The notes under the pieces are model-generated. The model saw only the letters and a program-made list of their open reading frames with translations. It had not been told where the DNA came from and searched no databases. Source: Ampelomyces quisqualis (lineage: Eukaryota; Ascomycota; Dothideomycetes; Pleosporales; Phaeosphaeriaceae). Taken from it: DNA of 64,000 nt. The stretch lies in NCBI GenBank assembly GCA_018398575.1, contig JAGTXZ010000010.1:1922001-1986000 (forward strand). The letters are read 5' to 3'. Every line of letters begins with the position of its first letter. Position 1 is the stretch's first letter. This document shows, one piece after another, positions 11,277 to 21,185 of this stretch. The translations under genes and the position numbers were made by a program.

Positions 11277-12278
11277 TCATCCTAGGCAACTCTCATGGAC
11301 GGCTTCCCATACTGTCTGAATCGTGTCATTTGCGGCATCGACTTGTATGCTTCGTCTTGCCGTTGGTGTCAATGCTGTGTCATCGAGGAGTCGTTTGCAT
11401 TTTGCACACGATGTGCCTTTCACGGTCTTGTACGCAGCGATCATATCCTACCAGACTTAGCATATCCATTCCATGTTTGTAGAACCTAGGCAGAAATCAG
11501 ACGTGAACACATTACGTACCAACAAGTGTTTCAGACCATTTGCCTGTGGTCGCGATGCGATGCACCTATTGATAGATAACCAGGGTTCTGAAGCGCCTAA
11601 GCACTCGGCGCTCAACTTGTGCTTGCCGTTTGCTTCTTGATCGACAACAATGCGGAATCTCAGCTTGAAGCTCCCAGAAACGAACTGCGTCTACTTGGTA
11701 TAAGTAAAAGCGTGTGGAGGTACAGAGCCAACAACCTACTGATATCGTGCGATTGTCGTCCTGCGTTTCCAGTTTAATGCTTGGGTGAGCCTTCTGAAAT
11801 TCTACCAGAATTTGAGGGACGTCTTCCGTGGCAGAATTTGTGCGGCTCTCATCCACGCTTTCACTCGAGTTGTTCCGCTTGGTGTTGCGCTCCTTCTCTC
11901 TTTCAGTCCACCCGTATGAGGGAATGGACTTGCTCGCAGAGAGGTCTGTGTTTGCAGCAAAGCTCTTCTTGGCGTGCTCGAATACAAGCTGTGTCTCCAT
12001 GTCTCTCCATTGTTCCTTGAGCAACTTTACGTCGTTCTGTGACCCTACCAAACCTTGGGCGAACAGCTTGAAGGTGCTGGGGTTTGGCGGTCGCTGGAAC
12101 GGCTCGATGACCCGTGGTATAGCTAGTCGTAAATTGTCGATCTCGGACTTATCAGCTACTTTGCGGGCGCATATGGGGTTGTGGGTTTTACCTGTGCTTG
12201 TAGCTGTTCGAGATGCGCGAGTGCTGTGGTGCATTGCGCTTCATCCCAGCCGGCGCCAGCAACGTCTGGGGTGGCCAT
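11277..12278 (-). CDS. Mediator complex subunit 27-like protein
   Basis: Four-exon gene encoding ~278 aa: 12278-12192, 12147-11740, 11690-11520 and 11447-11277. Introns are 44 bp (12148-12191), 49 bp (11691-11739) and 72 bp (11448-11519), all GT/AG; splicing keeps one frame throughout. The N-half is helical (LEQLQAQ...EIDNLRLAIPRVIEPF). The C-half reads FVSGSFKLRFRIVVDQE...HKLSAECLGAS and ends in a zinc-knuckle-like pattern CAKCKRLLDD, PTARR, WEAVHESC, the CxxC...P..RR...W.A.HE.C signature of Med27 C-termini. Med27 is a tail/head-junction subunit of Mediator that bridges activators and RNA polymerase II. The first intron is very short and is the least certain part of the model. Confidence 0.7.
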
Positions 12279-12704
12279 GAGAATGTAGTTTGTAGAATTT
12301 AGGCAAAGGCGATGCGCAAGACTTAATATCAACAATGAGAGGTTTAAAAGGCAGGAACGTAGCGTAAATGTGAATTGGTGGTGGACGTGAAGTTAATAGG
12401 AAGCGTTGGGCAAGGCTCAGGGAAGATTGATGTTCGGAACTGGGGACCTCCACCTGGAGCCGCACGTCGCCTAATTGTCCGTCTCGACCCACTGCCACGC
12501 TCTCACGTGCTCAAGCTATATGTAGAATATTTTAGCGTCATATGTAAGTTTGAAGCGTTGCATGCATGCAATTAGACGGATACAGATTGGTAATGTAGGG
12601 AGGGGGTAGAATGAGGATATTCATATTATTTACAAACTCTGTGCTGCGGAATGGTCCCGCCGCGTGACATGGAATACTCAGGTGCAGGTGGACAGTGCTG
12701 CACT
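12279..12704. other. Intergenic, Med27-like promoter / lactate dehydrogenase 3' end
   Basis: 426 bp, no supported gene or repeat seen. Confidence 0.5.
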
Positions 12705-14290
12705 CTACAACTTCGCCTTCTGCTGCAAGACCTTCTCTTGTGGGCCAATGAGTGGATCGTAGACATTGAGGCCGAGCGTGTCGCTGGGAACGGGTGCTGT
12801 GTGCAAGCTCAATGCCCTGGCGTCGAGCATGGACGGGTTCAGGTCCGCCACACTGGAGGCGCCGATGAGGCGCATGTTCATCTCCATCTCGTCCTTTAGA
12901 AGTTGCATGGCGCGGTCGACACCAGGCAGACCGTAGGCAGACATGGCGTAGAGGAAGGGCCGACCGATTCCAACCCCCTTTGCACCTAATGCGATGGCCT
13001 TGATAATGTCAGTCGCGCGTCGAACACCACCGTCGACGTAGACTTCAATGCGATCTTGCCAGCCTCGTTGACGCAGGATGGGCATGACTTCAGCAAGCAC
13101 CTCGATTCCAGAGCGGGCAAAGTCGAGCTGACGACCGCCGTGGTTCGAGAGGACGACGCCCTCTACGCCCACCTCTACGGCGCGGATAACGTCTTCGACG
13201 CATTGTACACCCTTGAGGATGATGGGCATCTTGGTGATGCTCCTGAACCATGGAATGTCCTTCCAGCTCAAGCTCGGGTCAATGAAGGACGAGATGGCAC
13301 GTGCGGCGCCCTGGCTTCGGTCTACTGCATCGCCCGAGCTGCTCTGCACACTGGAGCCGACGTCGGAAAACTTGGATCGCATGTCTTTCTCGCGGCGACC
13401 GAGCTGAGGCGCGTCGACGGTGATGAAGAGGCCCTTGCAACCACGCTTCTCAGCGTGCTGCACGATGCGCTTTGTGATGTCGCGATCCTTGTTGACGTAC
13501 AGCTGCAGCCATTGGCATTGTCCGTCCGCTGCCTCGTCCACGATCTCGTCAAAGGAGCATGATGCGAGTGTTGGAATCATCTGGATGACATTGTGCTTCC
13601 TGGCTCCTCGCGTGAGGACGACCTCTCCCTCGGGGTTGCCGAGTTTGCCCAGCGCCGTGGCCGTCACGTAAAAAGGTATGTCGACCTTGGTTCCAAGCAT
13701 CGTGGTAGACGTGTCGACCTTTTCGACATCGACAAGGACCCGAGGGCGGAACCAGATCTTGTGGAAGGCGCTGTGGTTCTCACGCAGTGTCTGTGTGGCA
13801 TGTCAGTGAGACTCGATAACCTCTCACGACTTCATCGCCTACTCACGATTTCATCGTCTGCACCACTCGAGTAGTATGCCCAAGCCGACTTCTTCATGAC
13901 CCTGCGGGCGACAGCTTCAAAGTCCATGAGATTGTAGCACTGCTCCAAGATGGGCATGCGCTCAATGCGCTTCTGCCTCTCCTCCTCCTCCGGGTCGGTT
14001 TCCTTTTCTTCCTGCTCGACCGTGTTCATGTCCACCTCACCCAGATGCTTCGACTTGTGCAGATACTTGTCAAGGGTGTCTGGCGGATGGATTGGCTCGT
14101 ACTCCTCGGTGGCGTCCTTGCCAGCATATTTCAGGATGATCTTGGGACCGCCTGGGTGCTCCGGAAGGAACTCGGTGATATCGTAGGCGCGGCCGTGAAT
14201 GATGACCCAGCAGGATTCTCTGCTGTTGTGCTTCGCGACCTCCTCGCCAGTGAGCTTCACCGCCTGGGTGTTGTTGCTGTCGCGATTCAT
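12705..14290 (-). CDS. Flavocytochrome b2-type L-lactate dehydrogenase (cytochrome b5 + FMN domains)
   Basis: FMN-dependent alpha-hydroxyacid dehydrogenase, which oxidises L-lactate (or a related 2-hydroxyacid) and passes electrons through heme to cytochrome c. 509 aa; exons 14290-13847 and 13790-12705, intron 13791-13846. The cytochrome b5 domain (about 8-85) has the heme motif EFLPEHPGGPKIILKYAG. The linker is Glu-rich. The TIM-barrel FMN domain (about 125-490) shows PFYVTATALGKLGNPEGE, WLQLYVNKDRDIT, ILKGVQCVEDVIRA, the catalytic SNHGGRQLD and VYVDGGVRRATD. The chosen start gives no clear mitochondrial presequence; an in-frame Met 13 codons upstream (14329) adds little. Whether it acts in the intermembrane space like yeast Cyb2 is therefore open. 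Confidence 0.9.
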
Positions 14291-15166
14291 GGTGGCGTAG
14301 AACAATAGGTTCTGGGGCGCAGCGTACAAAAGTGGAAGATGGATCGCAAATGCAGGGAGCTTCCAGACAGGTCTTGATTATGTCCAGCCACTAGAGCAGA
14401 GACGGGCGGAATGTCCAGGATGGTGACGGCAACAGGATGGCAGCCAGTTAGCTCGGTACATGTCTCCCCGCAAAAGCGTGTCGGATGTTGCCCACGGTGG
14501 AGCTCAAGAGAGCCCCGTACTTGGAGGCGGAGCGGAATCGAGCCACCCGCTTCGGGCCTTTGCAATTCCAAGCCTCTCATAGGAGCAGCGGCGAGTCGGC
14601 GGGTGGCATCACTGGGACGAGAACTGTGCACAACAAGACACGATGCAGGGCAGCGCCGGTCGCATGGAAGACCCCTGGGACACTTCCGATTCGCGGGGAC
14701 GACATGTCCGCCACCCAGCACGCGTTGGCCCTTTCACATCGCATTCTTGGGTCATGGCCGTGTCGCCATCACGATGCACGTGAAACGCCCTTGTTTGATC
14801 CAACCACGCCACGCCTGATCGATGTTGGCTTCGCGGCGTCCGTCACATGGCCTCGCAGGCCAAGACGAGCCCGCGGCAAGCGCCAGATCACTGTGGACAC
14901 TGCCTGAAAGTCCTTGACACCTCCATCTCGACGACGCCCGCCCTGCGACACAGCATTCACTACACGCCATGAGAGTAGTCCTACCGTCGCCTACCAGACT
15001 GTCTTCTCCCGCTGCTCAGGCACAACGGGTGCCTGCGACCGCCGCGCTTACTTGGAAACAATCCAGTCCGTCCCTGTAGACCCCCCCGTCTTGGTCACCG
15101 ACGCTTGCGCGCGCTCATCCATCGCGTACGTGCATGCAAAACACCCTGCGCGCAACCAAAACCGCC
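14291..15166. other. Intergenic, divergent promoter lactate dehydrogenase / Rab
   Basis: 876 bp. Short frames here lack any recognisable protein. A tRNA-like B-box at about 14537 was examined and rejected. Confidence 0.5.
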
Positions 15167-16217
15167 ATGGCGAACAGCTTGGAAGCAAAAATTGTAGTGT
15201 TGGGCAGTCAGGGGGTCGGCAAGACGTCTCTGGTGCACCGCTACGTCAAGAACGCCTTTACACCGCCCAATACACAGTCCACCGTAGGCGCGTCCTTCCT
15301 GACCAAGAGGGTCGTCGACATCGACTCGTCCACCATTGTCAGACTGCAGATATGGGACACAGCGGGCCAGGAGAGATTCAGGTCTATTTCCAAATTATAT
15401 TACAGAGGTGCGTTCGTAGTGGCGACTCGTTGTTTCCATCACACCTCTTGTCAGAGCTCTTACTCTCCGTTTCTCTGTGAGTTCAAAAGCTAACTCCTTG
15501 TTCTGAGCAGGTGCGAATGCCGCTGTACTGTGCTATGATATCACCGACCCTTTCTCCTTCGACGAAATGGGTCGGTGGCTTCAAGAATTAAAGACCAACC
15601 TCGGAGAGGATATAATACTTCACGTCGTGGGAACCAAGTCGGATGTCGTCGCCGAAGACCCAACGAGACGAAAGATACCCTTCGAGCGCTGCATCGCGTA
15701 CGTCGCCGAGAATATGTTCCCAGCTCAGATTGCTCAACAAGCACTTCCTCAAGCTGGACGGCGAGGAAATGTACAAGTGATGGGTTGGGGATCCGTACCG
15801 CCGTCAGTTCAAAATGGCGGGATGGCTTCTCCACAAAGCAACACGTCAAGCGGTTTCTGGAGCCAGGACGTTGGATGGGATTGCTGCCACGAGATCAGCG
15901 CGAAAGATGGGGAGGGTGTAGATGAGGTCTTTCGAGTCATCACACGGAAGCTAGTTGAACAACAGCAGAAGAAATTTGAAGAGGAGCAGAGACAGCTTGC
16001 TATGGTTGGAGCTACTCCAGGGGTCGACGGCAACGGTAATGTCAATGGCTACTTTGACTACGCTGGAAACGGGAATGGAAGCTTCAGAGTTGGCGTTGGT
16101 GACAAGAGGCGAAGTTGGCTAGGATTTCCAGCTACACCAGGTATCGGGGGACACCAGCAAGAGTGGGAAGAGGAGATCGACAGGGCGCGAAAAGATAAAG
16201 GGGGTCGATGTTGTTAA
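15167..16217 (+). CDS. Divergent Rab-family small GTPase with inserted loop
   Basis: Membrane-traffic GTPase of 315 aa; exons 15167-15407 and 15511-16217 (intron 103 bp, GTGCGT...GAGCAG). Motifs: P-loop GSQGVGKT (13-20), switch I Thr in STVGASF, WDTAGQER (64-70), base-recognition TKSD (122-125) in place of NKxD, and SAK (210-212). The C-terminus GGRCC is a dual geranylgeranylation site. The stretch between TKSD and SAK is about 85 residues, where Rabs usually have about 30; the extra ~50 residues are Gly/Pro/Ser/Asn-rich. A further ~60-residue Gly/Asn-rich region precedes the CC end. The core looks Rab5/Rab21-like, but subfamily is not certain. An upstream in-frame ATG (15134) is less likely, since Rabs start close to the P-loop strand. 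Confidence 0.88.
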
Positions 16218-17106
16218 TCGAAGAACCCCCCTTCCTGGAGCCATTCAGCCACACACTTCACTTCCGGACATAGTCCGCCGCTCAGTTTCTTCCGCATCTC
16301 CTGCGAGTGGATAAACGAGTACTATACGCGTTTCTCCGAGCGTTGCCATACCTTTCGATTCACGATACCCTCCATATTCTGATACCCGCTTAGTCTGAAT
16401 CGTGTAGCTTACTCCACCAAGGTCTTTTGAATGACCGGCTTTGTTCTGTTTGACCAGCGTACTTTCTTGAGGAAAGCCTGTTTAAGTTGGAACACGCCGA
16501 GTCACGAAAGAGCTGTTCGATCTAGTTTCGTCCATATCAATCATTTCAACAAAAAAAATTGATCATGATCACCGTTGCCCATACGCTCTTGAACCCAGTT
16601 CTTTCAAAGCGGGCGTTTCCAAGTCTCGCACCATCAACGCACACCACGCAAACCTGTCTATGTTCCTTGCCGAGCTGTGTGCAACACCGTAACGCCTACA
16701 CTACCAAGCACAGCTCAACGGCACAAACAACAGACAGAGAAGTGATGGATAACGAAGAGGCAGTTTACATTGACACTTCTACCAACTATATCTGCAACAC
16801 GCCATACTTACCACCAGGTCCACGTGAATCTGGACAGGCGATATACTCCGACCCAGTGAGTCACGCATCAACGACATGGCATCGCTTCACAACTGTGCAG
16901 CTCTATACCTTACGGCTGATTCTATAGCTTTGGTTGAACTACCGGTACGTGTATGTCAGAGGCAATTTCGTGGTTACGCGATAGAACTCATAAAAAAGCA
17001 GGGCAAAAGCAGCCATCTACGCACTCGAGTCTCTTCCAGACTGGAGGCGCGTGGTATCAATCTAGGGCGAAATACTCGCAAAACATGTGCGTGTTCAATC
17101 GCTTGC
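16218..17106. other. Intergenic between Rab and deaminase genes (convergent 3' ends)
   Basis: 889 bp, no gene supported on either strand; an A-run at 16551-16558 only. Confidence 0.5.
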
Positions 17107-18472
17107 TCAGCCCATGACTCGGGCGCTCATGCGAGTGGTTGGAGAGTCCTCGAGGGCTTGGATTGGCAGAAGTGTTTTGACGTCTTGTTGATCGGACAGG
17201 CGTGCGCTCATTGGCTCGAGCACGGGACTGGGGGAACGAGATATATCGAATTGTGGCACGGTCAGCTTGATGGTGTTGTTGGCTTGAGCGTGTGACACGG
17301 GCGATGCAAGCGTGCTCTCGTCGACGAGGGAATCGCGCTTGCCGGGAAGTTTTTGGCGGAAGCCGAGTTCGTCGCCGACTCTTTCGATGCTCTTGAAGTA
17401 CTGGGGCGAAATTAGCACACCGTGTCCCTTTTTTTTTCAACAGAGTAAAGCGAGCTCGTGCTGTACCTTTACCGTCTTGACTTGTAGCTCGAGCGTGGCG
17501 TCCTCGTCCACGACAATCATTGGGTGCGGGTGCAGCTGGAGGCTGGACAGTGTCCACATGTGGTTCACACCGCCTTCAATGCACCTCTGCAAGGCCATGG
17601 CTTTGTGCGCGCCGGTGATGATGATGACGACTTCGCGCGCCTGGCGTGTGGTAAGACACTGCTAGGGGGGGGAGAGGCTTGTGCTTACATCGAGCACTGT
17701 CTGAACACCGACAGTGAGTGCCATTCTAGGCACTTGATCCAGGTTGTTTCCGAAGAACCGCGAATTGGCCAGTATCGTGTCGTAGGCAAGGGTTTTCACA
17801 CGTGTACGGGATTTGAGGCTGGAACCTGGCTCATTGAACGCAATGTGTCCGTCAGGTCCGATGCCGCCGAGGAAGAGCTCAATGCCGCCGGCTTGTTGTA
17901 TCTTTTCCTCGTAGTTCTGGCATTCTGCCTCCAAATCGGGCGCATTGCCGTTGAGAATGTTGATGTTGCCTGGATTCACATCGACGTGGGAGAAGAAATG
18001 CTTGTACATGAAGCTGTGGTAGCTTTCCGGGTGATCCCGTGGGATGCCAACATACTCGTCCTGGCAGGGTCAGCTTTGCTTGTTCGCACATGCTGTGACA
18101 CTTCGGGAAGCAAGGATGTGGTGGAGGTACAGGGCGATCGAAATATGTACCATATTAAAGGTGACCACATTGCGAAACGAGATGTCACCAGCTTTGTGGC
18201 GCTGCACAAGGTGCTCGTAAATCAAGACTGGGCTGCTCCCAGTAGGCAGGCCCAGAACAAGGGGTCGCTCTGGGGTTGGATTGAAGGCTTTGATGCGCTC
18301 TATGGATGCTCGTTAGATGGCCTCGTGGTTGCGTAAGGAGGTGGGATAAGCACCAATGATGTAATCGGCGATGTAGTTGGATGCAGCGTGAGGATCGTCC
18401 CTGATGATTAGCCGCCTGCAAGCAGTGAGCTTCCTGGTGGATGCTAAGTGGGGGCCTTGCATGTGCATACAT
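17107..18472 (-). CDS. Glucosamine-6-phosphate deaminase (GlcNAc catabolism)
   Basis: Converts glucosamine-6-phosphate to fructose-6-phosphate and ammonia, the last step of GlcNAc use. About 350 aa in six exons: 18472-18471, 18415-18354, 18299-18151, 18060-17689, 17640-17467 and 17400-17107. The ATG itself is split: AT, a 55-bp intron, then G, giving MRLIIRDDPHAAS, the usual start of this enzyme. Motifs: PLVLGLPTGSSP, FNMDEYVGIPRDHPESYHSF (catalytic Asp), LFLGGIGPDGHIAFNEPGSS, and TGAHKAMAL. An unspliced start in the same frame upstream (18537) would add an unusual 48-residue extension. Residues after ~255 form a fungal C-terminal tail. It is divergent from the transporter gene, with which it shares 1.1 kb of promoter DNA. 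Confidence 0.92.
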
Positions 18473-18790
18473 GCTGAGTTATCGTGTGTAGTACTTTGTG
18501 AGAGTTGGCTGCGTGGTGAGTGACGGCCCGGGTTCACAGCATCTGCCAGCAGACAAGTGATGATATTTGAAGGGCCAGGGCCTCAGATTCACGTCACATC
18601 ATAGCGAGCAACATGCTCCCGCAAGCTGCCGTCGTGCGTCCACGGGAGAGAATCTTTGGCAGAAGGTAACGGCGGACTGAAATCCCGGATACGGACATGT
18701 TTCCATCATGCTTCGAGGTCATAGCCACGGCCAACAGCTCATGCTGCCACTTGCCTCGAACGGTCGCCCGGGATTCGCGCCATGTTGCAC

Positions 18791-18801
18791 TATCACGGTG
18801 G
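18791..18801 (-). promoter_or_regulatory. Candidate GlcNAc-cluster element CCACCGTGATA
   Basis: 11-bp identical match to 33338-33348 in the nag3/dac1 promoter. See 18473-19598. Confidence 0.35.
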
Positions 18802-19195
18802 TAGTACATATGTATGTACGGATACTGGTAACACGCCTATCAGCAGACCGCGTGAGTGACATGCCTATCCCTGCGCACTGCCATGTTCATTGTTACCAGA
18901 CCAGCCCTTGTGATCAAAATTGATAACAGATGCAACGAGGATGCCATGCGGCACGCGCCCTGGTTCTCACAGCCAGCCGTGACAGGAAATGCCATGGGGC
19001 GGGGAAGACTCAAGAGGTCGACAACGGGGAAACTCGATAAGGCATGCAGGACAGCAGCGGCGGTGAAGATGAGGTTACATAGAAAAGGGTGGTAGAGTGG
19101 CTGAACCCCGTACTCGCCCGCCAATCAGGCCCTGCACACGACACGGGCGGATTCAGCTGGCTGTCAAGGTTGAAGGTTCGTATCCCCGCAAGCTT

Positions 19196-19230
19196 CGTCC
19201 ATGGACCACCATGGTCCAGGACCATGGACG
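19196..19230. repeat. Dyad-symmetric CCATGG cluster
   Basis: Three CCATGG sites in 29 bp (19199, 19209, 19222). The outer arms CGTCCATGG and CCATGGACG are perfect inverted repeats. Could form a hairpin or bind a dimeric factor. Confidence 0.6.
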
Positions 19231-19278
19231 CCTCGAATGAACGTCCCGAGCCGAGGAGCAGCACGCTGTACGGAGTAA

Positions 19279-19288
19279 CCACCGTGAT
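19279..19288 (+). promoter_or_regulatory. Candidate GlcNAc-cluster element CCACCGTGAT
   Basis: 10-bp match to the same word in both divergent promoters of the cluster, about 310 bp before the transporter ATG; immediately follows a TACGGAGTA. Confidence 0.35.
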
Positions 19289-19598
19289 GCTGGGACCCCT
19301 GTTGGCTCACGACCTTCGTCCAACCTCGCGCCCGAGGCTATCTTATTACCAGGCCAAGTGCTGTCGCGTGCGCTTACCTAGGCACGTCCGTCGCGTTAGT
19401 CTGTGAAGGGGTCGAGGGTTAAAGGCCCTCCCTCGCAGCCCGCTTTACGACGGGGTCAAAGCACGTTAAATATAGCTTCCTGTCGCTCTCTGCGGCCCAA
19501 GCGTACCGTCACCGCTTAGTATCTTTTACTTCGCTCCCTCCCGGCGTGTTTCTTCAGCACGCTGCGCCTCTGTGCCGACAAACCTCATCGACTCCAGT

Positions 19599-21185
19599 AT
19601 GGCGACCCAGGAAAAGAACAGCTTCGGCCATGCCAGCCCTACCGAGCATTCCCTCACCGACAGCACCGTACTGGAACTTCCCGACAATTGGAAGTACAAG
19701 AGGTTTACGTGCCTGGGCTACAAGTTGCCGTGGTTCGCGTCGCCTCCTGTCCAGCTGGTAATCGTGTCGTTCGTATGCTTCATGTGCCCGGGCATGTTCA
19801 ATGCGCTCAACGGCATGGGTGGAGGCGGCCAACTCGATCCGACCGCGAACAACAAGGCGAACACGGCTCTCTACTCAACCTTCGCCGTTGTCGGCTTTTT
19901 CGCCGGCACCTTTACCAACAAGCTCGGCATTCGCACTGCGCTGTCCATTGGTGGCATTGGCTACTCGGTCTATGTTGCGTCATACCTGTCGTACAACCAC
20001 ACACAAAACTTGGGCTTCACCACCTTCGCTGGTGCGCTGCTCGGTGTGTGTGCAGGTCTTCTGTGGTGCGCTCAAGGTGCCATCATGATGTCCTACCCTC
20101 CGGAAGAGTCCAAGGGTCGCTACATCTCCTGGTTCTGGATGATCTTCAACATGGGTGCCGTCATCGGTAGCTTGGTATGTCACGCGCCCCTTTGTGCTAC
20201 ACACAACATCTCTCGTTCCAGCCAATTTGCTAACCATTCCATTCAGATTCCCCTGGGACAGAATAGCCACACCAAAGGAGCCGCTTCAGTCAATGACGGA
20301 ACTTACGTTGGGTTTCTGGTCCTCACACTTATCGGTGCCGCACTCGCATGGACTCTTGTCGATGCCAGGGATGTCATCCGAGAAGACGGATCCAAGGTCA
20401 TCGTAATGAAGCATCCATCGTGGAAATCTGAGATTGTGGGACTGTGGGAGACCTTCTTCACGGATCCGTACATCATTCTGTTGTTCCCCATGTTTCTCGC
20501 TTCCAATTGGTTCTATGCCTACCACTTCACCGAGATTAACAACGCCTACTTCAACACTCGCACGCGTGCGCTCAATGGAGTCGTCTACTACATCATGCAG
20601 ATCATAGGCGCTTACGTCTTTGGCTTTGCTTTGGACTACAAGGGCGTTCGCCGAACAACACGTGCCAAAGCGGCGTGGGGAGCGCTCTTTGCCACCATAA
20701 TGGTCATCTGGGGCTGCGGTTACATTTTCCAGAAGACCTACGACCGTGCTTGGGCCAAACACGCCAAGGACACCAACACGCAGCACGACTGGACAGACGC
20801 GGGCTATGCGGGCCCACTCGTACTCTACATGTTCTACGGCTTCTCTGATGCCGCATGGCAGACATGTGTCTACTGGTTCATGGGTGCGTTGACTAACAAC
20901 GGTCGCAAGCTCGCCAATTTTGCCGGTTTCTACAAAGGCATCCAGTCGGCTGGTGGGGCTATTACCTGGCGCTTGGACGATATTGGTATTCCGTTCATGA
21001 CCATGTTCGCGTCGAACTGGGGTCTTCTTGCTGGCAGTTTACTTGTCGCTCTTCCCGTCATCCTCTGGAAGGTCGAAGACACAGTCGCGCTTGAAAAAGA
21101 CGTTGCATTCACTGACGAGACACTTGCCGAGGTCGCGCCTAAGGCACATGTCACGCAAGCGCATGGTCTGGACGAGAAGGTTTGA
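19599..21185 (+). CDS. Ngt1-like GlcNAc transporter candidate (MFS / UNC93-DUF895 type)
   Basis: Polytopic plasma-membrane transporter of 504 aa; exons 19599-20174 and 20247-21185. The intron (72 bp, GTATGT, GCTAACC branch, TTCAG) keeps the frame open, so without splicing 24 odd residues would be added. Roughly eleven to twelve hydrophobic spans, for example LVIVSFVCFMCPGMFNALNG, YSTFAVVGFFAGTFTNKLG and FVLTLIGAALAWTL-like segments. The UNC93/DUF895 features are FNALNGMGGGGQ, SYPPEESKGRYISWFWMIFN and FYKGIQSAGGA. Ngt1, the GlcNAc importer known from Candida and Trichoderma, belongs to this kind of protein. The substrate is inferred mainly from the neighbours, so this is firm as a transporter and likely as Ngt1. 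Confidence 0.8.
   Translation: MATQEKNSFGHASPTEHSLTDSTVLELPDNWKYKRFTCLGYKLPWFASPPVQLVIVSFVCFMCPGMFNALNGMGGGGQLDPTANNKANTALYSTFAVVGFFAGTFTNKLGIRTALSIGGIGYSVYVASYLSYNHTQNLGFTTFAGALLGVCAGLLWCAQGAIMMSYPPEESKGRYISWFWMIFNMGAVIGSLVCHAPLCATHNISRSSQFANHSIQIPLGQNSHTKGAASVNDGTYVGFLVLTLIGAALAWTLVDARDVIREDGSKVIVMKHPSWKSEIVGLWETFFTDPYIILLFPMFLASNWFYAYHFTEINNAYFNTRTRALNGVVYYIMQIIGAYVFGFALDYKGVRRTTRAKAAWGALFATIMVIWGCGYIFQKTYDRAWAKHAKDTNTQHDWTDAGYAGPLVLYMFYGFSDAAWQTCVYWFMGALTNNGRKLANFAGFYKGIQSAGGAITWRLDDIGIPFMTMFASNWGLLAGSLLVALPVILWKVEDTVALEKDVAFTDETLAEVAPKAHVTQAHGLDEKV

Larger units (their letters stand above)
18473..19598. promoter_or_regulatory. Divergent promoter of deaminase and transporter genes
   Basis: 1126 bp with no gene. 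Holds CCACCGTGATA on the minus strand at 18791-18801 and CCACCGTGAT on the plus strand at 19279-19288, a word also found in the other divergent promoter of the GlcNAc cluster (33338-33348). Also has a dyad-symmetric CCATGG cluster (19196-19230), a CCAAT box (19120-19124) and one TACGGAGTA (19269-19277). Function as a co-regulated promoter is inference. Confidence 0.5.

Noticed and set aside
14500..14610. tRNA-like B-box (GGCTCGATTCC on the minus strand)
   Set aside because: No matching A-box at the right distance, no acceptor or anticodon stem can be drawn.
19082..19185. Possible tRNA (GTGGCTGA ... GGTTCGTATCC)
   Set aside because: T-stem and acceptor stem do not pair; spacing is wrong.
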